NCBI RefSeq assembly: GCF_030159795.1
Contig: NZ_BSND01000003.1
Coordinates: 912,513 to 976,512, forward strand
Direction of reading: 5' to 3'
Length of the DNA stretch: 64,000 nucleotides
From: Methylophaga thalassica
GTDB taxonomy: Bacteria; Pseudomonadota; Gammaproteobacteria; Nitrosococcales; Methylophagaceae
Both the position numbers and the translations under genes were made by a program. Positions within the stretch are counted from its first letter, which is position 1, and each line of letters starts with the position of its first letter. This document shows, one piece after another, positions 16,917 to 27,816 of this stretch. Under the pieces are notes generated by a model that was given only the letters and a program-made list of their open reading frames with translations, did not search any database and had not been told where the DNA came from.

Positions 16917-18256
16917 TGAATATGACGTTATGGAGACAAGCTGTTTACCTTGCTGTAATGGGGGCGTTATGTATCCATCAGGCACAGGCATTAGATTTGG
17001 TGGAAGCGTATACGTTGGCACGGGCTAATGATCCGACCTTTAAGGCCGCTTATCAGGCGTATCAGGCAGGTAAGGAATACAAAACATTAGGTCGGGCCAA
17101 TTTATTACCGATGGTCACTGCCAGTTATTCACGGTTTCGTAATCATGCGGATATTGAGTATCAGAATAGTTTATTCAGCCGAACTGAAAAACGTGAATAT
17201 GCCAGTGAATCCGCTGCGGTTCAGCTACGGCAGCCATTGATTAACTTTGATGCTTATGCCCGTTATAAACAAGGGGTGGCACAAACATCAATGAGTGAAC
17301 AGGAGTTTGCCATTCGTGATCAGGAACTGATTTTACGTGTCTTTAACCGCTACGCTGCTGTTTTATACGCCAAAGATATGTTGTCACTGTCTGAACGTAA
17401 AAAAGCGGCCTATGAAGAACAGATGCAAGCCAATCTGTATATGTATAAACACGGTGAAGGCACCAAGACCGATATTCTGGAATCACAAGCCCGATACGAT
17501 TTGGCTGAAGCCGATATTGTGGAAGCCAGGGATAACGTTAGTGATGCTCAGGCTGCCTTGGATCAAATCCTGGGCAGAACAACAGAAAGCATTGATCCCT
17601 TATTGGATAACTTTACGCTGCTGCCACTGCAAACTGATGATTTAGCCGAGTGGGAAGCGATAGCGTTACAAAATAATATCGAATTAAGCATTCAACGTTA
17701 TGCCGTTGAGGTGGCACAGCAGGAGCTAAAACGCAGTCAGGCCGGACATTTGCCAAAGCTGGATGCAGTTGCCAGCTGGAATAACAATACCTCTGATACC
17801 ACCAATACGTATAACCAGGAATCCACCATCCGTTCTGTTGGTTTGCAAGTGACAGTACCGATTTTTTCAGGTGGTGCGACATCGGCGCGCGTGCGTCAGT
17901 CACAAGCTAATTTATATAAAGCCAAAGAACAGTTTGATGAGACGGCGAACAAGGTAACACTGGAATTACAGCAGCAGTTTAATCTGGTGTCCAATGCCAA
18001 ACGCAAACTAAAAGCCTACAGAACGGCGGTCAACTCGGCTGAAATGTTGGTTCACGCGACCAAAAAAAGCATCAAAGGCGGCACCCGTACCAATGTGGAT
18101 GTGCTTAATGCGGAAAGTCAGTTATTTGAAGCCAAAGCAGATTTATTGCTGGCCCGTTATAACTATCTTCAGAGTTACCTCAACTTTAAAAAAGCGGCAG
18201 GCACGCTGGTATTTGATGATCTTGAACATGTGGCATCTCGTTTCCGATCACAGTAA
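16916..18256 (+). CDS. TolC-family outer-membrane channel
   Basis: The 446-aa product has a signal peptide ending IHQAQA, then two homologous OEP repeats of long helices and short strands, with the family pattern LDLVEAYTLARANDPTFKAA at the mature N-terminus. It is predicted to form the trimeric outer-membrane exit duct for the type I exporter. The GTG at 16916 overlaps the previous stop; an ATG two codons later (16922) is equally plausible and leaves the same signal peptide. The first long run of coupled genes (from 4652) ends here. A 190-base non-coding gap follows before exbB. Confidence 0.92.
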   Translation: MNMTLWRQAVYLAVMGALCIHQAQALDLVEAYTLARANDPTFKAAYQAYQAGKEYKTLGRANLLPMVTASYSRFRNHADIEYQNSLFSRTEKREYASESAAVQLRQPLINFDAYARYKQGVAQTSMSEQEFAIRDQELILRVFNRYAAVLYAKDMLSLSERKKAAYEEQMQANLYMYKHGEGTKTDILESQARYDLAEADIVEARDNVSDAQAALDQILGRTTESIDPLLDNFTLLPLQTDDLAEWEAIALQNNIELSIQRYAVEVAQQELKRSQAGHLPKLDAVASWNNNTSDTTNTYNQESTIRSVGLQVTVPIFSGGATSARVRQSQANLYKAKEQFDETANKVTLELQQQFNLVSNAKRKLKAYRTAVNSAEMLVHATKKSIKGGTRTNVDVLNAESQLFEAKADLLLARYNYLQSYLNFKKAAGTLVFDDLEHVASRFRSQ

Positions 18257-18453
18257 ATAACAAGATAGCTGGTCACCAAGGGCGTGTTAAAAACGTGTTT
18301 TTGCAAAAAAAGTGTAAATAAATTGTCACTTTTTCATTTTCGATTGGCATAGAGAGTAAGAGCACAACAAAAGGATGCTCGTTCGCGAATGATCTGCTGA
18401 AGTTTTTAGTACGTCATTGCTTGTAATATTGAATTCTAAGGAAAGTGGTTTTT

Positions 18454-19098
18454 ATGGATGCAGTTCCAGATATTGTTGATGCGGTACTTATCTTTCTTGT
18501 TATTTTGTCTGTGATTATCTGGTCAGTAGGTATTAGCAAATACTTGGCGTTTTATCGTAACAGCCGGTTTGACCGAGAGTTTTTGGCTGTTTTTTCAAAA
18601 GCGCGTGATATTCAGGATCTACTGGCGGTGATGTCTTCAACAAAAGGGCGTCTTGCCAGAGTCTGCCAGGCCGGATTGGATGAACTGGTTTCATGGCAAT
18701 ATCTAGCGAATTCTGTCGCGCCTGATGATAAACGTGAAATGTTGATGCATTCCCTGAAACAACAGGCGCATGCTGAACAAACCCGTATGGAAAATGGCTT
18801 ATCTATTCTGGCCAGTGTCGGCTCCACAGCACCTTTTATCGGTTTATTCGGCACGGTATGGGGCATTATGAATGCATTAAAAAGTATTACGGCGATGGGC
18901 TCGGCCAGTCTTGATGTCGTCGCTGGTCCGATAGGGGAAGCGCTGATCGCAACGGCGATTGGTATTGCCACGGCTGTGCCTGCCGTTCTCGCCTACAACT
19001 ACTTTTTACGAAAAGTCAGATTATCTGCTGCCACCATGGATAACTTTGCGTCTGCATTTCATCTGTTGGTGCTTAAATCCCGTATCAAACACGATTAA
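18454..19098 (+). CDS. exbB: ExbB/TolQ/MotA-family proton channel protein
   Basis: The product of about 214 aa has three membrane helices: residues about 8-28, and a pair around 115-140 and 160-180. It carries the family motif VGSTAPFIGLFGTVWGIM and the later GEALIATAIGIATAVPAV. With ExbD it uses the proton gradient to energise TonB. The frame opens with GTG at 18445. The ATG at 18454 is better placed behind AAGGAAAG and is chosen. exbD follows after 72 bases and tonB 33 bases later. Confidence 0.93.
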   Translation: MDAVPDIVDAVLIFLVILSVIIWSVGISKYLAFYRNSRFDREFLAVFSKARDIQDLLAVMSSTKGRLARVCQAGLDELVSWQYLANSVAPDDKREMLMHSLKQQAHAEQTRMENGLSILASVGSTAPFIGLFGTVWGIMNALKSITAMGSASLDVVAGPIGEALIATAIGIATAVPAVLAYNYFLRKVRLSAATMDNFASAFHLLVLKSRIKHD

Positions 19099-19170
19099 CA
19101 GTCGTGTTTCTGTTCTACCTGTTTTATCAGGTACGAAAACGATACCCATGAGTAATAGAGGAAGTCTGCT

Positions 19171-19581
19171 ATGGCGATGAATACTGGCGGTGATGACAAT
19201 ATGATGAGTGAAATCAATGTGACGCCCTTAGTGGACGTGATGTTGGTGTTGCTGACTGTTTTTATCGTCACAGCCCCTTTATTGATGAACTCGGTGCCGG
19301 TTAATCTACCCAAAGCGAGCTCTGACTTAACCCTGACTCAGCCTGAGTCGATCAATATCAGCATAACAGCCGACGGCACTATGTATTTTAGTGATGATCC
19401 GGTCAGTCCGGAACAATTGGATGTCGCTCTGAATGAAGCCGCACAAAACGTGGATACCAGCGTTGAGATTTTTGCTGATGAAAAAGCAGAATACGGCACA
19501 GTAGCTAAAGTCATGGCAGCGATCCAGCGTGCCGGCATCAGTAAGTTTACCTTTGTGATGCAGCCGGAGTCTGATAGTTAA
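19171..19581 (+). CDS. exbD: ExbD/TolR-family protein
   Basis: The 136-aa protein has one N-terminal membrane helix with the conserved proton-carrying Asp in NVTPLVDVMLVLLTVFIVTA, then a periplasmic domain. It partners ExbB as the stator that drives TonB. The start ATG follows GAGGAAG at good spacing. The length is normal for the family. Confidence 0.94.
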   Translation: MAMNTGGDDNMMSEINVTPLVDVMLVLLTVFIVTAPLLMNSVPVNLPKASSDLTLTQPESINISITADGTMYFSDDPVSPEQLDVALNEAAQNVDTSVEIFADEKAEYGTVAKVMAAIQRAGISKFTFVMQPESDS

Positions 19582-19614
19582 TGCCAGTCAAAACTAGCCG
19601 TGTGAAGCCGTAAT

Positions 19615-20613
19615 ATGACGACCTGGGTGACCGATTTTTCATCAAACCAGTCTGTCGGTTCAGAGCGATGGCTGCCTGGTTTTTTATGGGCAGTATTGAT
19701 TCATCTCGTTTTGATTTTGTTATTTATGCCGACCATTGAACATTCGCCGCCGGCAGCGCCTGTGCGTATTACCGTGCAAGTCAGTCAGCTGGAACCGATG
19801 GTTGAAGAGGAGGTGGTTGAACCCGAACCACCGCCTGAGCCTGTCGCCCCGGTAAAACCACCGGAAACTAAAAAAAAGATCCTTATCGCCAAGGATGACA
19901 CACCACCTGAACCGGATGATATGGTGGTGATTGAACAGCCCCCCGAAGTTGAGCCAGTCGAAGAAGTGATGCCTGAGCCCAAAAAAGTGGAGCCGAAACC
20001 CGAACCTAAGAAAGTCGAAAAGCCCAAACCAAAACCGGAACCAAAAAAGGTTGAAAAGCCTAAGCCCAAACCAGAGAAACCTAAAAAGGTAGAGAAGCCG
20101 AAGCAAGATAAACCCGTGTTGAAACCCAAGGTTGCTGAAAAGGTGGAACCGATTGAGACATCGACGGAGGTCGTAGAGGCGCCGAGTACGGATACGTCAG
20201 CACAACCTTCGACAAGTTCTGTGGCAAGCAGCGAGAATAGCTCGAATACCAATGCCACGGGTAGCGGCAGCAATACTGATGAGAAAAATCAGGGGGGTAC
20301 GGCGGATGTCGATAGAAATACGGCGTGGAAAGGCTATGGGCAGCTGCTATATGCCATGGTGTCCAAAAATAAAAACTATCCGCAATTAGCGATTCGTCGT
20401 CATCTTGAAGGCACGGTGATGGTCAGTGTGCGTTTTGAAAAAGGTCGGATGGTTGGCATTTCCGTTGTCGGACAGGGCAGCGGGCATACGGTACTCGACA
20501 AGGCGGCACATGAGATGGTGGAAAAAGCCGTCAAGGCTTTGCCTGTGCGTGGTAACTTATCAGGCAAATCATTTAGCGTCGTGGTGCCGGTTAACTTTCG
20601 TTTAACAGATTAA
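19615..20613 (+). CDS. tonB: TonB energy-transducing protein
   Basis: The 332-aa product has an uncleaved N-terminal anchor (about residues 24-41) and a long Pro/Glu/Lys-rich spacer (about 60-180) made of repeated EPKKVEKPKPKP units. A Ser/Asn/Gly linker leads to a C-terminal TonB domain (about 240-332) with NYPQLAIRRHLEGTVMVSV. It transmits ExbBD energy to outer-membrane receptors. The spacer is longer than in E. coli TonB. The receptor at the start of the window is the nearest candidate client. Co-location of exporter genes and a dedicated TonB recalls the has cluster (HasB), but no hemophore is recognised here. Confidence 0.93.
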   Translation: MTTWVTDFSSNQSVGSERWLPGFLWAVLIHLVLILLFMPTIEHSPPAAPVRITVQVSQLEPMVEEEVVEPEPPPEPVAPVKPPETKKKILIAKDDTPPEPDDMVVIEQPPEVEPVEEVMPEPKKVEPKPEPKKVEKPKPKPEPKKVEKPKPKPEKPKKVEKPKQDKPVLKPKVAEKVEPIETSTEVVEAPSTDTSAQPSTSSVASSENSSNTNATGSGSNTDEKNQGGTADVDRNTAWKGYGQLLYAMVSKNKNYPQLAIRRHLEGTVMVSVRFEKGRMVGISVVGQGSGHTVLDKAAHEMVEKAVKALPVRGNLSGKSFSVVVPVNFRLTD

Positions 20614-20865
20614 ACCCATTTAACACTTTTTATCATGGCTAAGTGATGTATAGCGCCAATGAAGATATGATAAAGTGTGTCATCCAAATTATGGAAACCC
20701 TGCGTTACAGAATCTCTGAATCAACATCGTGCCATTGATGGTCGTTGATTAACGCAATAGTCGAAATGCCATTCATATTTCAACATACATACTGTTGCTA
20801 TGCCGACGCGGGTTGTGTGAGCACATCGGTTTGTGAGCTTGCAATTCAAAATCACGTATTTTTAA

Positions 20866-23094
<2,229 letters not shown>

Positions 23095-23111
23095 TCTGGT
23101 TAGGTCTTAAT

Positions 23112-23140
23112 AAAAAAGCCCCGATTAACGGGGCTTTTTT
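23112..23140 (+). terminator. Bidirectional intrinsic terminator
   Basis: A GCCCC/GGGGC stem (23118-23122 with 23130-23134) is flanked by an A-run on the left and a T-run on the right. It can serve icd from the left and the convergent His-rich protein gene from the right. Confidence 0.93.
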
Positions 23141-23159
23141 GTTTCTTTCTACAGAGTAA

Positions 23160-23576
23160 TTAATAACGACCGTGATAATAGTCATGGTGGTGTTCGTATT
23201 TTCTATGTTGATGCTCTACAGCTTTGTGATATTTCCGATATTCACGTGCTTTATCTTTGTGATATTTGGCATCTAAACGTGCCATTTTTTGTTTGTATTT
23301 CCAGTATTTTTTGTCGTAGTGATCGTTATGATGATGGTGATGGCCATCAACACGGTAACGGTTTGATGAGACCTGAGTAGTGACGGCTGAACCAACAGCG
23401 CCACCAATTGCTGCGCCTAAAATAGCGCCATTTTGACCACCCATTTCATGGCCTACCGCCGCACCTACCGCGCCTCCGATACCACCGCCAATCGCGGCAT
23501 TAACGGTATTATTGTCGGCGACTGCGACACCCGACATCATTGATGATGCCAAAATAATAGGTATTAATCGCTTCAT
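23160..23576 (-). CDS. Exported glycine-zipper, His-rich small protein
   Basis: The product of about 138 aa has a signal peptide (MKRLIPIILASSMMSGVAVA), then an alanine/glycine zipper (about 25-65: IGGGIGGAVGAAVGHEMGG) able to insert in membranes. The tail is very basic, His/Tyr/Lys-rich, with five consecutive His and several KYHK units. Proteins of this kind are periplasmic or outer-membrane-associated, and the His clusters suggest metal binding. The frame extends to 23603, but the ATG at 23576 directly follows AGGAGGT (23581-23587) and begins the signal peptide. Function unknown. Confidence 0.78.
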   Translation of the reverse strand: MKRLIPIILASSMMSGVAVADNNTVNAAIGGGIGGAVGAAVGHEMGGQNGAILGAAIGGAVGSAVTTQVSSNRYRVDGHHHHHNDHYDKKYWKYKQKMARLDAKYHKDKAREYRKYHKAVEHQHRKYEHHHDYYHGRY

Positions 23577-23724
23577 ATCTACCTCCTGATTATTGGTATC
23601 CACTTACGTGAAAGTGAAAAAGAAGCTAGACATCACGGCTATCTATTAACAGCTTAGCTAACCGTGATGTCATGATGAGTTATAACAATCAGGAAGTTAA
23701 GTCATGGTTAAATTATGTAAATGT

Positions 23725-24330
23725 CTATAGAGACTTATTTTGGTGGAAATGTGCGTCGATTTTTTGCTTGATACTGAGCCACTCTTGCTCAAGATGGTTT
23801 TCACCCATGACGCTACCTTGAATAACAAAAAATTTCAGTGAATTAATACCGATGGTTTCAAATATTGTTTGCAGGTAATTTTGCAAAAAATCCGGTTGTC
23901 TTCCATCAAGCAATCCGCCTGCAGATACAGCGATATAAACGGGACGATCTATCAGGGTTCCTATTTTTCCTTCCGGTGTGGCGGTAAAGGTTTTCCCTAT
24001 TCTGACAACATGATCTATCCAGGCTTTCAGACAAGAGGGAACCGTAAAATTATGCATAGGCGTTGCAATGATAACGACATCAGCAGAGACCAATTGCTGA
24101 ATAAGTGCATCAGATAAAAGAAGACTGGCTGAGTTAGCATCATCATTATCATGACGAGATCGCAGGCTTTCGGCATAGTCTTTATCAATATGAGGCAAAT
24201 CATAAACATTTAAGATTTGCACATTCGGTACAGTGTGAGCTGTCTCCTGACAGGTCTGTAAAACCTTATCCGCCAGTTTATTACTGATAGATAATGCTCG
24301 ATTGCTAGTTCTAATAAGTAATATATTCAT
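23725..24330 (-). CDS. FMN-dependent NADH-azoreductase / quinone reductase family
   Basis: The 201-aa flavodoxin-like protein has an FMN-binding N-terminal loop (MNILLIRTSNRALSISNKL), the central ATPMHNFTVPSCLKAWIDHV motif of AzoR, and VSAGGLLDGRQPD near the isoalloxazine site. Such enzymes reduce quinones and azo compounds by two electrons and guard against thiol/quinone stress. It is the last gene of a three-gene minus-strand operon (AhpD-like, GNAT, azoreductase); its start overlaps the GNAT stop by four bases. Confidence 0.88.
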   Translation of the reverse strand: MNILLIRTSNRALSISNKLADKVLQTCQETAHTVPNVQILNVYDLPHIDKDYAESLRSRHDNDDANSASLLLSDALIQQLVSADVVIIATPMHNFTVPSCLKAWIDHVVRIGKTFTATPEGKIGTLIDRPVYIAVSAGGLLDGRQPDFLQNYLQTIFETIGINSLKFFVIQGSVMGENHLEQEWLSIKQKIDAHFHQNKSL

Positions 24331-24761
24331 ACAAGTTGACTGAGTTCGTTTCTGAAACGTATGGCTTGCGTCAGTAAACCCTGACGAAAATAAAATTTTT
24401 GAGCAAGCGCCATAGATAAACCGGTATCTAAAACAAATTCATGACAGTTCTGTTGTTTTGCTATTTCCATTACTGCATGTAATAAACGCGCTCCGCAGCC
24501 AGATGACCTATGAGATTCTGTGACGACTAAGTCGTCGACATAAAGAAATCGACCATAAAGCAGATTTTCTTGTATTCGATACCCTGCTAAGCCAATGATT
24601 TCGTCTGCTTCTATCATAGCCACTAAGACATAGTCCTGCATCTGCATACGTTGTATTTTTTCAATAAACTGTTGTTCATCCTCTAAGTGTGGCCTTAATT
24701 GTTTCATGACGGGAAAGGCCGTGAGAAAGTCCTGTTGATGAATTAATGGTTTTATAAACAT
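24327..24761 (-). CDS. GNAT-family N-acetyltransferase
   Basis: This 144-aa protein has the GNAT core: LYGRFLYVDDLVVTESHRSSGCGARLL, containing the acetyl-CoA pyrophosphate loop (RSSGCGARL), then EFVLDTG and a final FYFRQGL strand. The substrate cannot be told; it could be an amine or small molecule. It sits two bases after the AhpD-like gene and overlaps the azoreductase gene, so the three are likely co-transcribed. Confidence 0.85.
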   Translation of the reverse strand: MFIKPLIHQQDFLTAFPVMKQLRPHLEDEQQFIEKIQRMQMQDYVLVAMIEADEIIGLAGYRIQENLLYGRFLYVDDLVVTESHRSSGCGARLLHAVMEIAKQQNCHEFVLDTGLSMALAQKFYFRQGLLTQAIRFRNELSQLV

Positions 24762-24763
24762 GA

Positions 24764-25243
24764 TTAATTTAATCCAGCTTTATTCAACCCATAGATGGCA
24801 TCAGCCGACCCCGGTTCAACTTGAAATGCCACACCTAAGCGGTTCCAGCCATTGATTAAAATAATGAGAAAGCTAAGATCCGATATTTCTTTTTCGGAAA
24901 GCGTTTCCCGGACTTGTTTGTAGATTTCATCAGAGACGCCCTTTGCAGACAGATGGGTGAGAGCTTCAGTCCATAATAAGGCGGCTTTTTCTCGTTCGTT
25001 GAATAAAGGAGATTCGTGCCATACAGCAAGGTGATGAAGTCTTAGTTCACGCTCTCCTGCAATTTTAGCTTGTTTGATATGCATATCCAGACAAAACGCA
25101 CAGCCATTGAGCTGAGATGCTCTGATTGTGACGAGGTCATTAAACTCTTCTGCTGTTTTATTCTGTTTAATAACTTGATTAAATTCGAAATACTTATGGA
25201 ATAAATCAGCAGATAACTCAGGGTAATTAAGACGTTGTGACAT
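24764..25243 (-). CDS. AhpD-like / carboxymuconolactone decarboxylase-family protein
   Basis: The product of about 159 aa has the AhpD-type redox motif CAFCLDMH preceded by LVTIRASQLNG, and the later FLIILINGWNRLGV motif. Family members act as alkylhydroperoxidases or disulfide reductases. The frame opens further upstream (25288), but MSQRLNYPE at 25243 is the family-like start. It is the first gene of a likely three-gene redox/stress operon, divergent from the MocR regulator. Confidence 0.85.
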   Translation of the reverse strand: MSQRLNYPELSADLFHKYFEFNQVIKQNKTAEEFNDLVTIRASQLNGCAFCLDMHIKQAKIAGERELRLHHLAVWHESPLFNEREKAALLWTEALTHLSAKGVSDEIYKQVRETLSEKEISDLSFLIILINGWNRLGVAFQVEPGSADAIYGLNKAGLN

Positions 25244-25382
25244 AAAATATTCTCTGTGTTGTAAAGTGCATAGGAATAATCTCAACATATCGACTTGTGA
25301 TACAGAGCCATATTTAATGTTTTACTCTAGGCCATAAAATAAGAATGGGTATGTCTTAAATGGAATCATCAAGCAGTAATTC

Positions 25383-26801
25383 ATGAACGATAAATCTAAA
25401 TACTTCTTAACACTCGACAATATAAGTGCTGAGCCGATCCATATTCAGATCTCTCATCGTATTAAACGTGCCATTAGCGATGGCAGTTTAGAACATGGTG
25501 AACGGTTGCCTTCGACGCGGGTGTTGGCGAGTGAACTGAGTGTTGCCAGAGGAACAGTTGAGAATGCCTACGCCTTATTAATGGGAGAAGGGCTACTTAT
25601 CAGCAAGGGACAGGCTGGCACGTTTATCAATATCTCTTCGAATAGTTTAGAAAAATCCAAGCCAGTACCAGACAAACACTCTGTCAAAAACACAGCACAA
25701 CAGGAACGGTCATTTCTATTCCAGCCTGGGTGCCCGGCTTATGATGTTTTTCCTCGAAAGACCTGGTCAAGACTGGTGACATCTCAGGCCAGAAAGCAAT
25801 CAGTCACAGCATTATCACATCGTGATGCCATGGGGTATTTACCACTTAGGCAAGCTTTAGCCAGTTATTTACGCTTATCACGTGGTGTCAACTGCGAAGC
25901 GGAGCAGATCATCATCACGATGGGGTATCAAGGTGCCCTGGATTTATTGATACGGTGCTTGTCATTGTCGGGACGTGAAGTGTGTATGGAAGATCCAGGT
26001 TATTTGTTTGCATCACAACTATTGCGTGCTGCCGGGGTTAATATTGTCCCTGCACCGGTTGATGAACATGGTCTGGATATCAATAAAGCCATGGCCTTAA
26101 CACCAAACCCCAGTCTTACCATTGTCACGCCATCACATCAAAGCCCACTTGGAATGTCGTTGTCACCTGAGAGACGAGTCGCTTTATTAGAATGGGCCAA
26201 GACAACAGGAATGTGGGTTTTGGAAGATGACTATGATGGTGAGTTTCGCTATTCAGGTTACCCTTTACCTGCATTAAAAAGTCTGGATGAGGCTGAGCGT
26301 GTGATTTATGCAGGTAGTTTTAGTAAAACATTATTTCCCGCTCTCAGGCTGGGATATATGGTGTTACCGACATCCTTAGTTGATATTGCTGAAAAGTATG
26401 CCTCGCTAAGTTATCAATCCTTACCATTGGCAACTCAACAAGTGGTCACCGCCTTTATGGCAGAGGGGTATTTTGCTCTGCATTTAAAAAAGATGCGTGC
26501 TTTGTATGCAGAGCGACGAGAAATAACGGCTGATACCCTCACGAATATCTTAGGTGATTACCTTCAGGTTAGTTCTTATAAAAATGGCATGCATTTAGTG
26601 ACAAATATTCTCTCAGATGAGCAAGATAAAGATGTTGCAGAAAGATTTAACCGTCAGGGCTTTGGTATTCAGGCCTTATCAGACTGGACGACTAACGTGA
26701 ATGAGAATGGGCTTATCATGGGATTTACGAATATCAGCAGCAAAATGGCAGCAGAAAAAACAGCGAAGCAGTTAAGACAATGCTTTACTCATCCAGGTTG
26801 A
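25383..26801 (+). CDS. MocR/PdxR-type GntR regulator with aminotransferase domain
   Basis: This 472-aa regulator has an N-terminal winged helix (about 17-80: PSTRVLASELSVARGTVENAY) joined to a fold-type I aminotransferase-like domain (about 120-470). The PLP-binding lysine is present in GSFSKTLFPALRLGY (Lys315), along with the EDDYDGEFRY motif. MocR proteins sense PLP or amino compounds and regulate adjacent genes. Here the divergent AhpD-GNAT-azoreductase operon, 139 bases away, is the obvious target. Confidence 0.92.
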   Translation: MNDKSKYFLTLDNISAEPIHIQISHRIKRAISDGSLEHGERLPSTRVLASELSVARGTVENAYALLMGEGLLISKGQAGTFINISSNSLEKSKPVPDKHSVKNTAQQERSFLFQPGCPAYDVFPRKTWSRLVTSQARKQSVTALSHRDAMGYLPLRQALASYLRLSRGVNCEAEQIIITMGYQGALDLLIRCLSLSGREVCMEDPGYLFASQLLRAAGVNIVPAPVDEHGLDINKAMALTPNPSLTIVTPSHQSPLGMSLSPERRVALLEWAKTTGMWVLEDDYDGEFRYSGYPLPALKSLDEAERVIYAGSFSKTLFPALRLGYMVLPTSLVDIAEKYASLSYQSLPLATQQVVTAFMAEGYFALHLKKMRALYAERREITADTLTNILGDYLQVSSYKNGMHLVTNILSDEQDKDVAERFNRQGFGIQALSDWTTNVNENGLIMGFTNISSKMAAEKTAKQLRQCFTHPG

Positions 26802-26838
26802 TGAGAGTGAAATGTGTTCGCTAATTTAACCTGGCTGT

Positions 26839-27723
26839 TTAATCGACAATATTCTTTTGAAGTAGGTCGGTAACAATTTCAGGCACAAAAGTCCGTTTAA
26901 TGGTGATTGCGTAGAAGTGTTCATAGACATTGGGTAACACTTGGTACTCTGATAAGTTGCCACTGGATATTTCATCTTTGACGACCACGGCGGGCAGGGC
27001 GGTAATGGCGCCGGTATCGCGAACCAGCAGTCGTAACATCGCCATATCATCAGCTTCAGCAATAATATCGGGCTCATAACCCAGTGTTGCACAGTAGGCA
27101 TCAAATGCTGAGCGTATTTCTGTAATCTTGGTGGGCAGAACCCATTTCAGATTTTCATAACCTTGTGGAAAGGTGTTATTGGGATTTTGTTGCGCTGGTC
27201 CAATAATCGATACTGATTGCCTCGATACTAACTGACTTTGCCATATCGCATCATCATTCTGTTGGCTGACAGAACGATTGGTCAGCACAAGATCCAGTTC
27301 GTGACTGGTCAGACCATTAAGCAAATTAGTCATACCCCGAGTGGTGAGTGTGAAGCTGACATTGGGCTGTTTGAGCAGCGGGCTGATAAAGCTTTCGGTA
27401 AAGTTTCGCGATAAGGTGGTGAGCACACCAATATTGATGTGTTTTTGTGTGGCTGTTCCTCCTTTATTAATAAAGGATTGTAATTCTTCACCGGTGGTAA
27501 ATATCTCATCTGCATAGCTTAGAACTTTTCTGCCTACATCGGTTAATAACAGTTGTCTGCCAGCACGTTCAAATAATCTGACATCCATCGATGTTTCGAG
27601 TTGTTTGATTTGTTGTGATAAAGCTGACTGTGAAACGTGGCATTCATCAGCTGTTTTTGTGATACTCCCAGACAGAGCAACACGCCAGAAATAATAGAGA
27701 TGATGATAGTTGATTTTAGCCAT
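26839..27723 (-). CDS. LysR-family regulator (NhaR-like), divergent from dabBA
   Basis: The 294-aa regulator begins MAKINYHHLYYFWRVALSGS with an N-terminal HTH (TKTADECHVSQSALSQQIKQLE), as in NhaR-like LysR proteins, followed by an effector-binding domain. It is divergent from dabB, with about 93 bases between starts. A T-N11-A palindrome lies immediately upstream of its own start. LysR regulators of this position commonly control DAB carbon-uptake genes; regulation of dabBA here is inferred from layout. Confidence 0.9.
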   Translation of the reverse strand: MAKINYHHLYYFWRVALSGSITKTADECHVSQSALSQQIKQLETSMDVRLFERAGRQLLLTDVGRKVLSYADEIFTTGEELQSFINKGGTATQKHINIGVLTTLSRNFTESFISPLLKQPNVSFTLTTRGMTNLLNGLTSHELDLVLTNRSVSQQNDDAIWQSQLVSRQSVSIIGPAQQNPNNTFPQGYENLKWVLPTKITEIRSAFDAYCATLGYEPDIIAEADDMAMLRLLVRDTGAITALPAVVVKDEISSGNLSEYQVLPNVYEHFYAITIKRTFVPEIVTDLLQKNIVD

Positions 27724-27726
27724 AGT

Positions 27727-27739
27727 TAAGTAAAACTTA
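27727..27739. promoter_or_regulatory. Candidate LysR operator (TAAGT-N3-ACTTA)
   Basis: A perfect 5-bp palindrome around AAA has the T-N11-A form. It sits four bases upstream of the LysR start codon in the LysR/dabB intergenic region, where it could autoregulate and activate the divergent operon. Confidence 0.45.
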
Positions 27740-27816
27740 TCTTTTCGTTAATAAATATCTATTTTATTTATGTTAAAGCATTTGCCATACTCTCTTCAAC
27801 TTAAGGAGGTGTGTTT

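Noticed and set aside
18257..18453. Possible Fur box upstream of exbB
   Set aside because: No sequence close to the GATAATGATAATCATTATC consensus was found; iron control cannot be claimed.
19720..20273. Long minus-strand frames opposite the TonB spacer
   Set aside because: They mirror the Pro/Lys/Glu repeat codons of tonB and give low-complexity Phe/Arg/Gly products.
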